From contig DIFW01000006.1 of NCBI GenBank assembly GCA_002419295.1, forward strand, positions 1 through 17,913: a DNA stretch of 17,913 nucleotides. The letters run 5' to 3'. Under the pieces are notes generated by a model. The model was given only the letters and a program-made list of their open reading frames with translations. It made no database searches and was not told where the DNA came from. Shown here piece by piece: positions 11,418 to 17,913 of the stretch. The position numbers were made by a program, and so were the translations under genes. The stretch comes from Patescibacteria group bacterium UBA5738 (lineage in GTDB: Bacteria > Patescibacteriota > Minisyncoccia > Minisyncoccales > UBA5738). Position 1 is the stretch's first letter. Every line of letters starts with the position of its first letter.

Positions 11418-12626
11418 ATGATATACAAACGCACAATCAATGACGAAATAATCAAATTTATTGATTTGGACGAAATAATAGTTTTGCACGGCGCACGGCA
11501 AGTCGGCAAAACCCATATTTTGTTATGGTTTGAAAATTATTTAAAAGAAAAAAAAGAAGATGTTTATTATATTGACCTTGAAGATTCCCGAAATAAAAAA
11601 ATTCTTGATGCGGGAGTTGTTGAATTCATTGACCATTTAAAAGAGGAAGGCCATACTCCCAATAATGAAAATAAAATTTTTGTTTTTATTGATGAAATCC
11701 AATATTTGGAAAATCCGTCGGAATTCTTGAAATTGATCGTCGATCATCACAAAAATATCAAATTGATCGTTTCCGGATCTTCCAGTTTTGCGATAAAAAG
11801 CAAATTCAAGGACTCCCTGGCGGGAAGAACCGTTAATTTTGAAATTTTCAATCTATCATTCGCCGAATACCTTAAATTTAAAAATTATCATTACGATTCC
11901 GCCGTAAAAACCAGCGAAAAAAAATATGGCGAATTGAAACTGCTATATAAAGATTATGTGCTTTTCGGCGGCTATCCCAAAATCGCTTTAACCGATGAAA
12001 CGGAATTAAAAGAAAAACGGCTTCAACAAATCATTGATACTTATGTCAAAAAAGACATTAAAGAATTGGCTAACATTGATAATGTGGAAAATTTTAATAA
12101 ATTGTTGGAAATTTTGGCGGCACAAAGCGGACAATTGGCCAATATCAAAGAACTGGCCGCCACTTGTAAATTATCGGTGCCAACAATTGAAAAATACTTA
12201 TTTATTTTGGAAGAAACCTATATCATTAAATTGGTACGACCGCATAGTGGCAATATCCGCAGTGAAATTTCCAAAATGCCCAAGATATTTTTTTACGATT
12301 CTGGATTAATGCAAATGCTCTGGCTCAAAAGTTTGCAAAAAGAAATCATCGGCAATGTTTTTGAAACGAGCGTTTTTTCCGAACTTGTAAAAAGATACAA
12401 ACGGGAAAATATTTATTATTGGCGAACGAAAGATAAAAAAGAAATTGATTTCATCATTAAAGATAAAAACAAAATCATCCCTATGGAAGTTAAAATTAAT
12501 TTCAAAAACGCAAGCTTGTCGGCAATCAGATATTTTATGGAAAACTACAAACTCAATGATTATAGAGTGATCGGCTTGGATGACCGCGAAAACAAAAAAG
12601 GATATGTTTATCCCTGGGAATTATAA
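11418..12626 (+). CDS. AAA ATPase with DUF4143 C-terminal domain
   Basis: 402 residues. The Walker A motif GARQVGKT lies at residues 25-32. The Walker B motif FVFIDEIQ lies near 91-98, and VSGSSSF near 117 is the sensor-1-like strand. YVLFGGYPKIAL and TYVKKDIKELANI in the middle, followed by a winged-helix-like LKELAATCKLSVPTIEKYL-type segment, are typical of AAA_14/DUF4143 proteins. The C-terminus has a PD-(D/E)xK-like core: YYWRTKDKKEIDFII then PMEVK. Proteins of this family are widespread, often mobile and mostly uncharacterised. The gene is the only plus-strand gene in the accessory segment and is much more AT-rich than the ribosomal genes. It converges on a truncated hicA only 15 bases away, suggesting arrival or rearrangement there. 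Confidence 0.88.
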   Translation: MIYKRTINDEIIKFIDLDEIIVLHGARQVGKTHILLWFENYLKEKKEDVYYIDLEDSRNKKILDAGVVEFIDHLKEEGHTPNNENKIFVFIDEIQYLENPSEFLKLIVDHHKNIKLIVSGSSSFAIKSKFKDSLAGRTVNFEIFNLSFAEYLKFKNYHYDSAVKTSEKKYGELKLLYKDYVLFGGYPKIALTDETELKEKRLQQIIDTYVKKDIKELANIDNVENFNKLLEILAAQSGQLANIKELAATCKLSVPTIEKYLFILEETYIIKLVRPHSGNIRSEISKMPKIFFYDSGLMQMLWLKSLQKEIIGNVFETSVFSELVKRYKRENIYYWRTKDKKEIDFIIKDKNKIIPMEVKINFKNASLSAIRYFMENYKLNDYRVIGLDDRENKKGYVYPWEL

Positions 12627-12641
12627 AAAAAGCCCGCTCCA

Positions 12642-12725
12642 TTAAAAAGGAACATATTTCAAAAATCCGAGATGAAGCAAAGCCTTAACCAATTTTTCCG
12701 ATTTTACCGCGGGAAATTTTGGCAT
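12642..12725 (-). pseudogene. Truncated hicA remnant
   Basis: Starting five bases after the hicB-like stop, the frame reads MPKFPAVKSEKLVKALLHLG then FLKYVPF and stops. The start MPKFPA and the LGF motif match the intact HicA at 1829 (MPKFPA...KKLGF). The catalytic GSH motif and the rest of the domain, about 50 residues, are missing in every frame. The next bases, GAGCGGGC followed by seven T's on the minus strand, look like the 3' arm of a terminator whose 5' arm is gone. A deletion probably fused the start of hicA to its terminator. Confidence 0.7.
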
Positions 12726-12730
12726 GGCAT

Positions 12731-12979
12731 TTAACAACTTAAAGCAAGCTCGGCATCGGTGAATGTTTGCACCAATTCAAGCGAGTTTTCCTCGCACGGA
12801 ATTTTTTGACCGTCCTTGACAAGTCCCTGAATATGGCACTTGATCGCCTCCTTTAAGTTCTTTTTGGTTTCCTCGATTGTTTTTCCCCAAGTATGGCACC
12901 CTTGAAGAATCGGCACATAACCGTGAAAATTATTTTTCCCGTCCGGCTCAATATTAACCCTAAAAGTGTAATTCTTCAT
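12731..12979 (-). CDS. HicB-family antitoxin, partner toxin decayed
   Basis: 82 residues from the ATG at 12979. YTFRVNIEPDGKNNFHGYVPIL, then QGCHTWGKTIEETKKNLKEAIKCHI, is the HicB fold, with GC-x-x-x-G-T as its core. The C-terminal tail (ENSLELVQTFTDAELALSC) shows no DNA-binding domain. The frame is open upstream to 13078, but the promoter lies inside that extension, so the start at 12979 is chosen. The toxin gene directly downstream is reduced to 27 codons, so this is an orphan antitoxin. It could still neutralise another HicA in the cell, although it differs clearly from the HicB at 1569. Confidence 0.82.
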   Translation of the reverse strand: MKNYTFRVNIEPDGKNNFHGYVPILQGCHTWGKTIEETKKNLKEAIKCHIQGLVKDGQKIPCEENSLELVQTFTDAELALSC

Positions 12980-12982
12980 AAT

Positions 12983-13005
12983 AATTATTACTCGCAATAA
13001 TAATT
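12983..13005. promoter_or_regulatory. Inverted repeat before orphan hicB, possible operator
   Basis: AATTATTA (12983-12990) and TAATAATT (12998-13005) are exact complements seven bases apart. The site lies between the promoter and the start codon, where a repressor could block transcription. It could also be a weak RNA hairpin. Confidence 0.4.
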
Positions 13006-13007
13006 TG

Positions 13008-13035
13008 AGTATATTTTTTTGAAACGAAATGTCAA
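13008..13035 (-). promoter_or_regulatory. Promoter of the orphan hicB
   Basis: On the minus strand a perfect TTGACA (13030-13035) is followed after 16 bp by TATACT (13008-13013, five of six). The start falls about 20 bases before the ATG at 12979. Confidence 0.65.
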
Positions 13036-13219
13036 TTATTAGTATTTCAACCCATAGCTCCCAAAAAACACCAATCAAGCGGCTCCGAACGCCTTTAAAG
13101 ATACTTTAACCACCGCTACCTTAAAACTTCACAGGAGATAGGAACCAAGACATAAAACATTTCGCAATTCAAAGAAATTAATCAGCCCTGCTAAATTTTT
13201 CATTTTTTAAATTACCAAA

Positions 13220-14248
13220 TTACTGTTCGCGCAGGTAGGCGGCGGCGGTTTCGGGTTCGATGGTGGTGATTTCAATACGCATACCCATTTCAAATCCGGC
13301 CATAATCGCGGTTTTGGGCACAACGCTCAAATGCCAGTGGTAATGCGAATAATCTTTTTTGTCGCAAGGCGCGGTGTGCAAATAAAAATTATAGGCCGGG
13401 TCGCCCAAAGCTTGGCGAATCTTTTTTATCACCGCCGATAATATTTGAGTGAGCCCCTTTTTTTGCGCCAAATCCATATCTTCAAAACGGGGCGAATGAA
13501 ATTTCGGCGTGATAATTACCTTGAAAGCGGTCTTTGACGCAAACGGGCAAATCGCGGCGTAATCCGCGTTTTCATAAATCAATCTTTGGCGATCTTTGAG
13601 CTCAAACGCGGTCATCGCGCAAGAAAGGCATTTTTTGCGGTTCCGCCAATATTTTTTTGAATTTTCCAATTCGCCGAGCAAATCAACATCAATCAAGGGG
13701 CTGGTGATAATCTGGGAATGCGGATGCGGCTGGGACGCGCCCGCTTCCGCGCCATGGTTGTGAAAGATGGAAATATATTTCACCAGTTTATTCTGTTTTA
13801 ATTCCAAATAGCGCGATTGATAGGCCGTGATAATCTCTTCCACCGCGGGAAGATCCATCAAGCCGATGTCTCGATAATGATCGCGGGTTATCACCACCTC
13901 GCAAAAACCGACCGCGTCAATGGAGCGATAAAGGGGGCCGATTTTCCATTGGCATATTTTACCGCTTTCAATGGGATAAAGCGCCGGAAATTTATTGGGA
14001 ATCACCGCCAGCGTCCAATCGTCGGGCAAAATTCCCGGAGAAGCGGTTTTGCCGGCAAAAAAAACCAGCCGCGGATTTGATTCAACGGTTAAGTTGCAAA
14101 ATGGACATTTCCCCAAATCCATATTGACAATCTGCCTTTGCCGCTTGTATTCTTCGGGGCGCTTGCCGCGGCCGGGAGAAACCACCACCCAATCCTTGGA
14201 CACCGCGTCATAGCGCAGCTGCGACGGACAGCATATATTTTTTTTCAT
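13220..14248 (-). CDS. galT: Galactose-1-phosphate uridylyltransferase family enzyme
   Basis: 342 residues, near the usual 330-350. The HIT-superfamily active site HNHGAEAGASQPHPHSQI spans 163-180, and H177 should be the nucleophile that takes the UMP group. C48 and C51 (KCPFC), with H124 and H175, fit the zinc site. RYDAVSKDWVVVSPGRGKRP at the start and the final YNFYLHTAP...HYHWHLSVVPK segment are family hallmarks. GalT exchanges UMP between UDP-glucose and galactose 1-phosphate in the Leloir pathway. No galK or galE is in the window, so a role in nucleotide-sugar supply for surface sugars is possible; an ADP- or UDP-sugar relative is not excluded. The upstream promoter is unclear (TTGTTT-17-TAAATT at best). 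Confidence 0.9.
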   Translation of the reverse strand: MKKNICCPSQLRYDAVSKDWVVVSPGRGKRPEEYKRQRQIVNMDLGKCPFCNLTVESNPRLVFFAGKTASPGILPDDWTLAVIPNKFPALYPIESGKICQWKIGPLYRSIDAVGFCEVVITRDHYRDIGLMDLPAVEEIITAYQSRYLELKQNKLVKYISIFHNHGAEAGASQPHPHSQIITSPLIDVDLLGELENSKKYWRNRKKCLSCAMTAFELKDRQRLIYENADYAAICPFASKTAFKVIITPKFHSPRFEDMDLAQKKGLTQILSAVIKKIRQALGDPAYNFYLHTAPCDKKDYSHYHWHLSVVPKTAIMAGFEMGMRIEITTIEPETAAAYLREQ

Positions 14249-14307
14249 AGATCGTTATTACTTTACCGTTTCCACCATTAAATTTAACATAAAGCGCCGC
14301 GATAAAC

Positions 14308-14330
14308 AAAAAAACGGAGAAATTTTCCGT
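14308..14330 (-). terminator. Terminator after map, end of the spc operon
   Basis: On the minus strand ACGGA pairs with TCCGT around a seven-base loop and runs into at least six T's. It starts six bases after the map stop. It marks the end of the rpsE-rplO-secY-adk-map unit. Confidence 0.7.
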
Positions 14331-14336
14331 CTTTAA

Positions 14337-15107
14337 TTATTCTTCCTCGTTTTTGCCGCCAAGAGCGGTCAATATGCGGCAAACGCCGTTAACAATGGCC
14401 AAAGTGTGTTCCCAGTGCGCGGCCGGACTGCCGTCTTTGATTTTGTAGGTCTGCTTATCGTCGGCCAAAACGATAGCCGGATCGCCGGCGGTAATCATCG
14501 GCTCAATACAAAAAGTCATCCCCTCCAAAATTTTCTGCCCCTTATGCCGCTTGCCGTAATTTAAAATTTGCGGGTCTTCGTGAAGCTTCTTGCCAATGCC
14601 ATGTCCGCACAAATCCCGCACCACATGAAACCCTTGGCTTTCCACATAGCGCTCAATGGTGTTTCCCACATCGCCGAAAGTGTTTCCCGGACGAGATTTT
14701 TTAATACCGTATTTCAACGATTTTTTCACCACCTTGATCATTCGGTGCAAATTCGGATCACCCTCCCCCGCGATCACGGTCGCCGCCATATCGCTGTGAA
14801 ATCCCTTGTAAACCATTCCCGCGTCCAAACTCACGATGTCGCCGTCTTTAATAATTCTTTGCGCCGAAGGGACTCCGTGCACCACTTCATCATTAATGGA
14901 AACGCAAATCACCGCCGGATAGCCGCCCTCGCCCAGAAAAGACGGCTTGCCGCCGGCCTTGGCAATCAAGCTCGCCGCCAAATCGTTCAAGCTTTGCGTG
15001 GACGCGCCCACCTTAACCTCTTTTTTTAATTCCTCAAAGATCACCGCCAAAAGACGGCCGCCCTCGGCCATAATTTCAATTTCTTCGGGAGTTTTGATCT
15101 TGATCAT
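14337..15107 (-). CDS. map: Type I methionine aminopeptidase
   Basis: 256 residues, the standard length. It removes the N-terminal Met from new proteins. The five metal ligands are D95 (SLDAGM), D106 (GFHSDMA), H169 (CGHGIG), E202 (FCIEPM) and E233 (HWEHT), and the active-site H77 is in VVHGVP. There is no N-terminal zinc finger, so it is the short bacterial form. It keeps its usual place after adk, 36 bases away, across a hairpin. In many bacteria infA would follow; here a terminator does. Confidence 0.97.
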   Translation of the reverse strand: MIKIKTPEEIEIMAEGGRLLAVIFEELKKEVKVGASTQSLNDLAASLIAKAGGKPSFLGEGGYPAVICVSINDEVVHGVPSAQRIIKDGDIVSLDAGMVYKGFHSDMAATVIAGEGDPNLHRMIKVVKKSLKYGIKKSRPGNTFGDVGNTIERYVESQGFHVVRDLCGHGIGKKLHEDPQILNYGKRHKGQKILEGMTFCIEPMITAGDPAIVLADDKQTYKIKDGSPAAHWEHTLAIVNGVCRILTALGGKNEEE

Positions 15108-15119
15108 CGTTTGCGAAAA

Positions 15120-15139
15120 CCGCTCTCTTGCGAGAGCGG
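15120..15139 (-). other. GNRA-capped hairpin between adk and map
   Basis: On the minus strand CCGCTCTC-GCAA-GAGAGCGG is a perfect 8-bp stem with a GCAA tetraloop, followed by four T's and then the map ATG ten bases later. It starts four bases past the adk stop. It could reduce readthrough into map or protect the upstream mRNA. The T-run is short for a full terminator. Confidence 0.6.
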
Positions 15140-15143
15140 CAAT

Positions 15144-15902
15144 TTACATTTCATAAACCTTGAAGCACGGCCCGAGCGCGGCGATAATGTCGTCAAAGAC
15201 ATTTTCCACATATTGATTGGCGTTGATTTTTTTGAGGTTATACTCTTGTTTTTGATAATAATCTTCCAGCGGCCCGGCAGTCTGCTCAAATTCCTCCAAT
15301 CTGACTTTGATAGTCTCCACATTATCAAGATCACGGTGCATCAAGCGCGAACCATCCAGCGGACAACGCTTCAAATCCGCGTTTTCGGGAATGTAAAGAA
15401 TTGAATGGCGCATCAATTCGCAAATGCGGCGATTGCTGTTGCGGAAAATTGTTTGCTCCGCCGGCAAATCAAGAAACAGAATATGGATATTTTCTTTACC
15501 GTAAAGCTCCTCAAGAAACGGCATTTCAATTTCGGCCTCCGCCAAAGAACGGGGCGATCCCGACAAAATCAGCGATTTGCCCAATTCGTGAATTTCGGCG
15601 ATTCTTTTATTCATCAAAAACGCCGTAAACTCCACCGAGCACAACACTCCCTTTTTTCTTTTGGCCAGCTCTTCATCCACGGGATATTGGCGCCCGCCGA
15701 TTTCCACCGCGGCGCCGGGTTTGGCATTTTTGAATTTTTCTTCAAGCACGCGGCTGGTGTCCAAGTTGTAAAAATAAAACTTGGAAGCCAAAAGTTCGGA
15801 TTGGGTACCCTTGCCGGCTCCCGGAGGGCCAAAAAGCAAAATTGCTTTTTGAACTTGATTGCCGTTGAGATTTTTTAAAGATTCTTTGTTAGAAAGTTTC
15901 AT
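15144..15902 (-). CDS. adk: Adenylate kinase-like nucleoside monophosphate kinase
   Basis: 252 residues from the ATG at 15902, longer than the usual 215. The P-loop GPPGAGKGT spans 25-33. DTSR (48-51), SGSPRS (114-119) and the LID region RRICELMRHS...RCPLDGSRLMHRD (158-191) follow. Then comes the TIKVRLEEF...AGPLEDYY end typical of Adk. The LID has only two of four usual metal cysteines: C161-x2-M164 and C180-x2-D183. The classic GFPRT has become GSPRS. Adk converts AMP and ATP into two ADP. The start overlaps the end of secY by 14 bases, and the longer frame to 15956 lies wholly in secY. Position and motifs make adk the likely identity, but the substrate could differ slightly. Confidence 0.88.
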   Translation of the reverse strand: MKLSNKESLKNLNGNQVQKAILLFGPPGAGKGTQSELLASKFYFYNLDTSRVLEEKFKNAKPGAAVEIGGRQYPVDEELAKRKKGVLCSVEFTAFLMNKRIAEIHELGKSLILSGSPRSLAEAEIEMPFLEELYGKENIHILFLDLPAEQTIFRNSNRRICELMRHSILYIPENADLKRCPLDGSRLMHRDLDNVETIKVRLEEFEQTAGPLEDYYQKQEYNLKKINANQYVENVFDDIIAALGPCFKVYEM

Positions 15903-17175
15903 ATTCACGCATTTGAAGTTGCGCCCTGATTTGGCGCACGGTTTCCAGAATAACACTCACCGCGATTAGAAGCGATGTGCCGCCAATCAAGAAAGAAAAC
16001 GCATTCACGCCGGTAAAAGGACCGATAATCTGAGGCATTACCGCAATCAAGCCCAGAAAAACCGCACCAAACAGCAAGACCCGATTCAAGATATAGCGCA
16101 GAAAATCCGCAGTGGGCTGGCCCGGACGAATACCGGGAATAAAACCGCCCATTTTCTGCAAATTACCGGAAATTTGCTTTGGATTAAAGGTTACCGCGGT
16201 ATAGAAATAAGTGAACATTACCACCAAGATAAAATAGGACGCCATATAAAAAACGCTGTCAATGGAAAACAGAGAAACAACGGCGCCGGCAAAATTGCCA
16301 ACCCATCCGCCCGCCGATTCAAAGAATTTTGCCACCATCGCCGGAAAAACCAAAACCGAAAGCGCGAAAATAATCGGAATCACGCCGGCGGGATTAACGC
16401 TCAAGGGAAGATAGGTCGAAGTCCCTCCCGCCATTTTCGTGCCTCTCACCCGCTTGGCGTATGACACGGGGATGTTGCGCCGCGCCTCGTTAACCAAAAC
16501 CACCGCGGCCACCATTACAATCGCCATCGCGAAAAACGCGATATATCCGGGCGCCATTGAGGGATCATAGGCTTCAATCATCTGCCGGATATTGCGAGGA
16601 AAATCAGCCATAATGCCGGCGAAAATCAGCAAGGAAACGCCATTGCCGATTCCCTTTTCGGTGACCAGTTCGCCGACCCACATCAACAGCATCGCGCCGG
16701 CGGTAATCATCAACAGCGCCGAAAACATTTCCAGCGGCGAATTAAAGCGCAGAATCCTCGCGCTCGGACCGGAAAGCAGAGAAATCATCGCCCATCCCTG
16801 CAACATCGCCAGCGGCACGGTGGCAATGCGCGCATACTGGTTGAATTTCGCGCGCCCTATTTCGCCTTCCTCCTTGTACATTCTTTCCAGCGTCGGAAAA
16901 ATCATCGTCATCAGCTGAAAAATAATAATCGCGGTAATGTACGGCCCCAAGCCAAGCATCACCAGCGAAAATCGATCCAGCGATCCGCCGGTAAACGCCC
17001 CCAGCAATTGGAATATCCCAAAATCGCCGAAAAATTGTTTCAACTGGTTGGGATCAATGCCGATGATCGGAATGTTGGCCATCAAGCGAAAAACCACGAA
17101 CGCTCCCAGCACGAATAAAATTTTATCGCGCAATTCCTTGATCTTAAACGCTTGAATCAGAGTTTGATGCCACAT
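15889..17175 (-). CDS. secY: Protein translocase subunit SecY
   Basis: 428 residues, close to the 440 of most bacteria. Ten hydrophobic helices can be followed, starting with ILFVLGAFVVFRLMANIPIIG. The plug and lateral-gate region is seen at DRFSLVMLGLGPYITAIIIFQLM, the cytoplasmic loop at NEARRNIPVSYAKRVRG, and the late helix segment at YFYTAVTFNPKQISGNLQKMGGFIPGIRPG. SecY is the pore of the Sec translocon in the inner membrane. It lies ten bases after rplO, and its last codons overlap adk. The leader is AT-rich without an SD. Confidence 0.97.
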   Translation of the reverse strand: MWHQTLIQAFKIKELRDKILFVLGAFVVFRLMANIPIIGIDPNQLKQFFGDFGIFQLLGAFTGGSLDRFSLVMLGLGPYITAIIIFQLMTMIFPTLERMYKEEGEIGRAKFNQYARIATVPLAMLQGWAMISLLSGPSARILRFNSPLEMFSALLMITAGAMLLMWVGELVTEKGIGNGVSLLIFAGIMADFPRNIRQMIEAYDPSMAPGYIAFFAMAIVMVAAVVLVNEARRNIPVSYAKRVRGTKMAGGTSTYLPLSVNPAGVIPIIFALSVLVFPAMVAKFFESAGGWVGNFAGAVVSLFSIDSVFYMASYFILVVMFTYFYTAVTFNPKQISGNLQKMGGFIPGIRPGQPTADFLRYILNRVLLFGAVFLGLIAVMPQIIGPFTGVNAFSFLIGGTSLLIAVSVILETVRQIRAQLQMREYETF

Positions 17176-17185
17176 TTTAACAAAT

Positions 17186-17620
17186 TTAATTTTTTATCGC
17201 GCCGCCGGCTTTTTCAATCTTTTCTCTGGCCGCCGCGGAAACTTCGCAACCGGAAATATTGAAATTTTTGGAAACATCTCCTTGGCCCAATATCTTCACC
17301 CGCGGAGATTTGCCGCCAATACGGCCCACGATGTTTTTTGCCGCCAGAATGGAAGGAGTGATCGTGCTGCCTTTTTCAAACTTCGCTTCCAGCAACGCCA
17401 CATTGACAATTCTGCCGTCCGAACGCGCCGCGCGGTTGCGATGGCCTCTTAATTTTGGATAACGCTTCAAAACCTCCCTCACGATCGGGCGGAAATTTCT
17501 TCCGGAACGCGCGGTTTGCCCCTTGCCGCCATGGCCGGAATAGGTGCCCCTTTTTCCGCCGCGGCCAACGCGTTTCCTGCTTTTGCTTGAAGCCGATTTG
17601 GTTAATTGATGTGTTTGCAT
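17186..17620 (-). CDS. rplO: 50S ribosomal protein uL15
   Basis: 144 residues, as in E. coli. The glycine- and basic-rich start RKRVGRGGKRGTYSGHGGKGQ, then ARSGRNFRPIVREVLKRYPKLRGH and the C-terminal VKILGQGDVSKNFNISGCEVSAAAREKIEKAGG are the family's landmarks. uL15 stabilises the 23S rRNA core. The gap to rpsE is only 38 bases, so the usual rpmD gene (uL30) is absent, a known trait of CPR ribosomes. secY follows ten bases later. Confidence 0.97.
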   Translation of the reverse strand: MQTHQLTKSASSKSRKRVGRGGKRGTYSGHGGKGQTARSGRNFRPIVREVLKRYPKLRGHRNRAARSDGRIVNVALLEAKFEKGSTITPSILAAKNIVGRIGGKSPRVKILGQGDVSKNFNISGCEVSAAAREKIEKAGGAIKN

Positions 17621-17658
17621 ATTTCAAATTATGAAAAACTATATGCGGGCGAAAGCTT

Positions 17659-17913
17659 CTAGCCCTTTTCCGCCGGCGCGGTTTCTTTTTTGTTTTCCGC
17701 TCCGTTCTTCGATTCTTTTGCTTCCGTCTCGGCGGTAGCGCCGTCGGCGGTGCGCGTCGATTGCAAGCGAAGATATTCAAACGCTTTCATTGTCGCGCGA
17801 GCGTTGTTCAATTTGTTTTTGGTGGTTCCCAGCACTTTCGAGGAAATATCTTTAATGCCCGCCAGCTGGCAAAGCAAACGCACCACTCCGCCGGCCATCA
17901 ATCCGCGTCCCTT
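17659..17913 (-). CDS. rpsE: 30S ribosomal protein uS5, C-terminal part (cut by window end)
   Basis: 84 residues are visible; the N-terminus lies beyond position 17913. KGRGLMAGGVVRLLCQLAGIKDISSKVLGT is the universal C-terminal motif of uS5, followed by NNARATMKAFEYLRLQ. After it comes an added tail of about 30 residues, mostly Ala, Glu and Lys (AETEAKESKNGAENKKETAPAEKG). In most bacteria the protein stops soon after the LRL segment. uS5 takes part in decoding fidelity. The stop is TAG. Confidence 0.95.
   Translation of the reverse strand, partial: KGRGLMAGGVVRLLCQLAGIKDISSKVLGTTKNKLNNARATMKAFEYLRLQSTRTADGATAETEAKESKNGAENKKETAPAEKG

Noticed and set aside
12980..13078. N-terminal extension of the orphan HicB to 13078
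   Set aside because: The extension is hydrophobic, unlike any HicB, and contains a consensus promoter. The ATG at 12979 starts directly before the HicB fold.
15903..15956. Longer start for adk at 15956
   Set aside because: The additional 18 codons lie entirely in the end of secY and resemble no Adk N-terminus. A start at 15902 leaves a usual short overlap.
79..17661. TGA read as glycine or tryptophan
   Set aside because: All conserved genes are full length under the standard code without in-frame TGA, so there is no sign of recoding in this window.

Overview
The window looks like part of a chromosome from a Patescibacteria/CPR bacterium, most likely a Parcubacteria-like lineage. This is inferred from family knowledge, since no rRNA is present. 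The grounds are compact ribosomal proteins, no rpmD (uL30) gene between rpsE and rplO, an RNA polymerase alpha subunit that is only the N-terminal domain, a PEGA-domain membrane protein, and almost no Shine-Dalgarno (SD) sequences. All 25 gene ends read are TAA (18) or TAG (7); none is TGA.

Layout. (1) 1-2060, plus strand: a PEGA/beta-propeller envelope protein with a terminator, then a hicB-hicA toxin-antitoxin (TA) pair flanked by two near-identical 53-bp direct repeats. (2) 2060-2710: a 650-bp stretch without a recognised gene. It holds the second repeat, a minus-strand promoter with both consensus hexamers, a hairpin that masks an SD ahead of a 37-codon small ORF, and the terminator of the ribosomal operon. 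(3) 2711-7074, minus strand: infA-rpmJ-rpsM-rpsK-rpsD-rpoA-rplQ-rplM-rpsI, driven by a promoter just upstream of infA. A long AT-rich palindromic element sits between rpsM and rpsK, and a GC-rich stem-loop between rpsD and rpoA. (4) 7075-14330: about 7.2 kb of accessory genes lying between map and infA, which are usually neighbours. It contains a baseplate-J-like membrane protein, a YkuK-family protein, a Panacea-antitoxin/RelE-like toxin pair between two similar terminators, tpiA, an AT-rich AAA/DUF4143 ATPase on the plus strand, a decayed hicB-hicA' pair, and galT. (5) 14337-17913, minus strand: map, adk, secY, rplO and the 3' part of rpsE, which is the end of the spc operon and is closed by a terminator after map.

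The ribosomal, secretion, initiation-factor and transcription genes form two operons that are one continuous cluster in many bacteria. The segment between them mixes housekeeping metabolism (tpiA, galT) with mobile or defence-type genes. Three TA loci, two apparently intact and one broken, lie within about 12 kb. The strongest leads are the Panacea/RelE-like operon with its three-codon leader ORF, the repeat-bounded hicBA cassette, the SD-masked small ORF, and the alpha subunit without a C-terminal domain.
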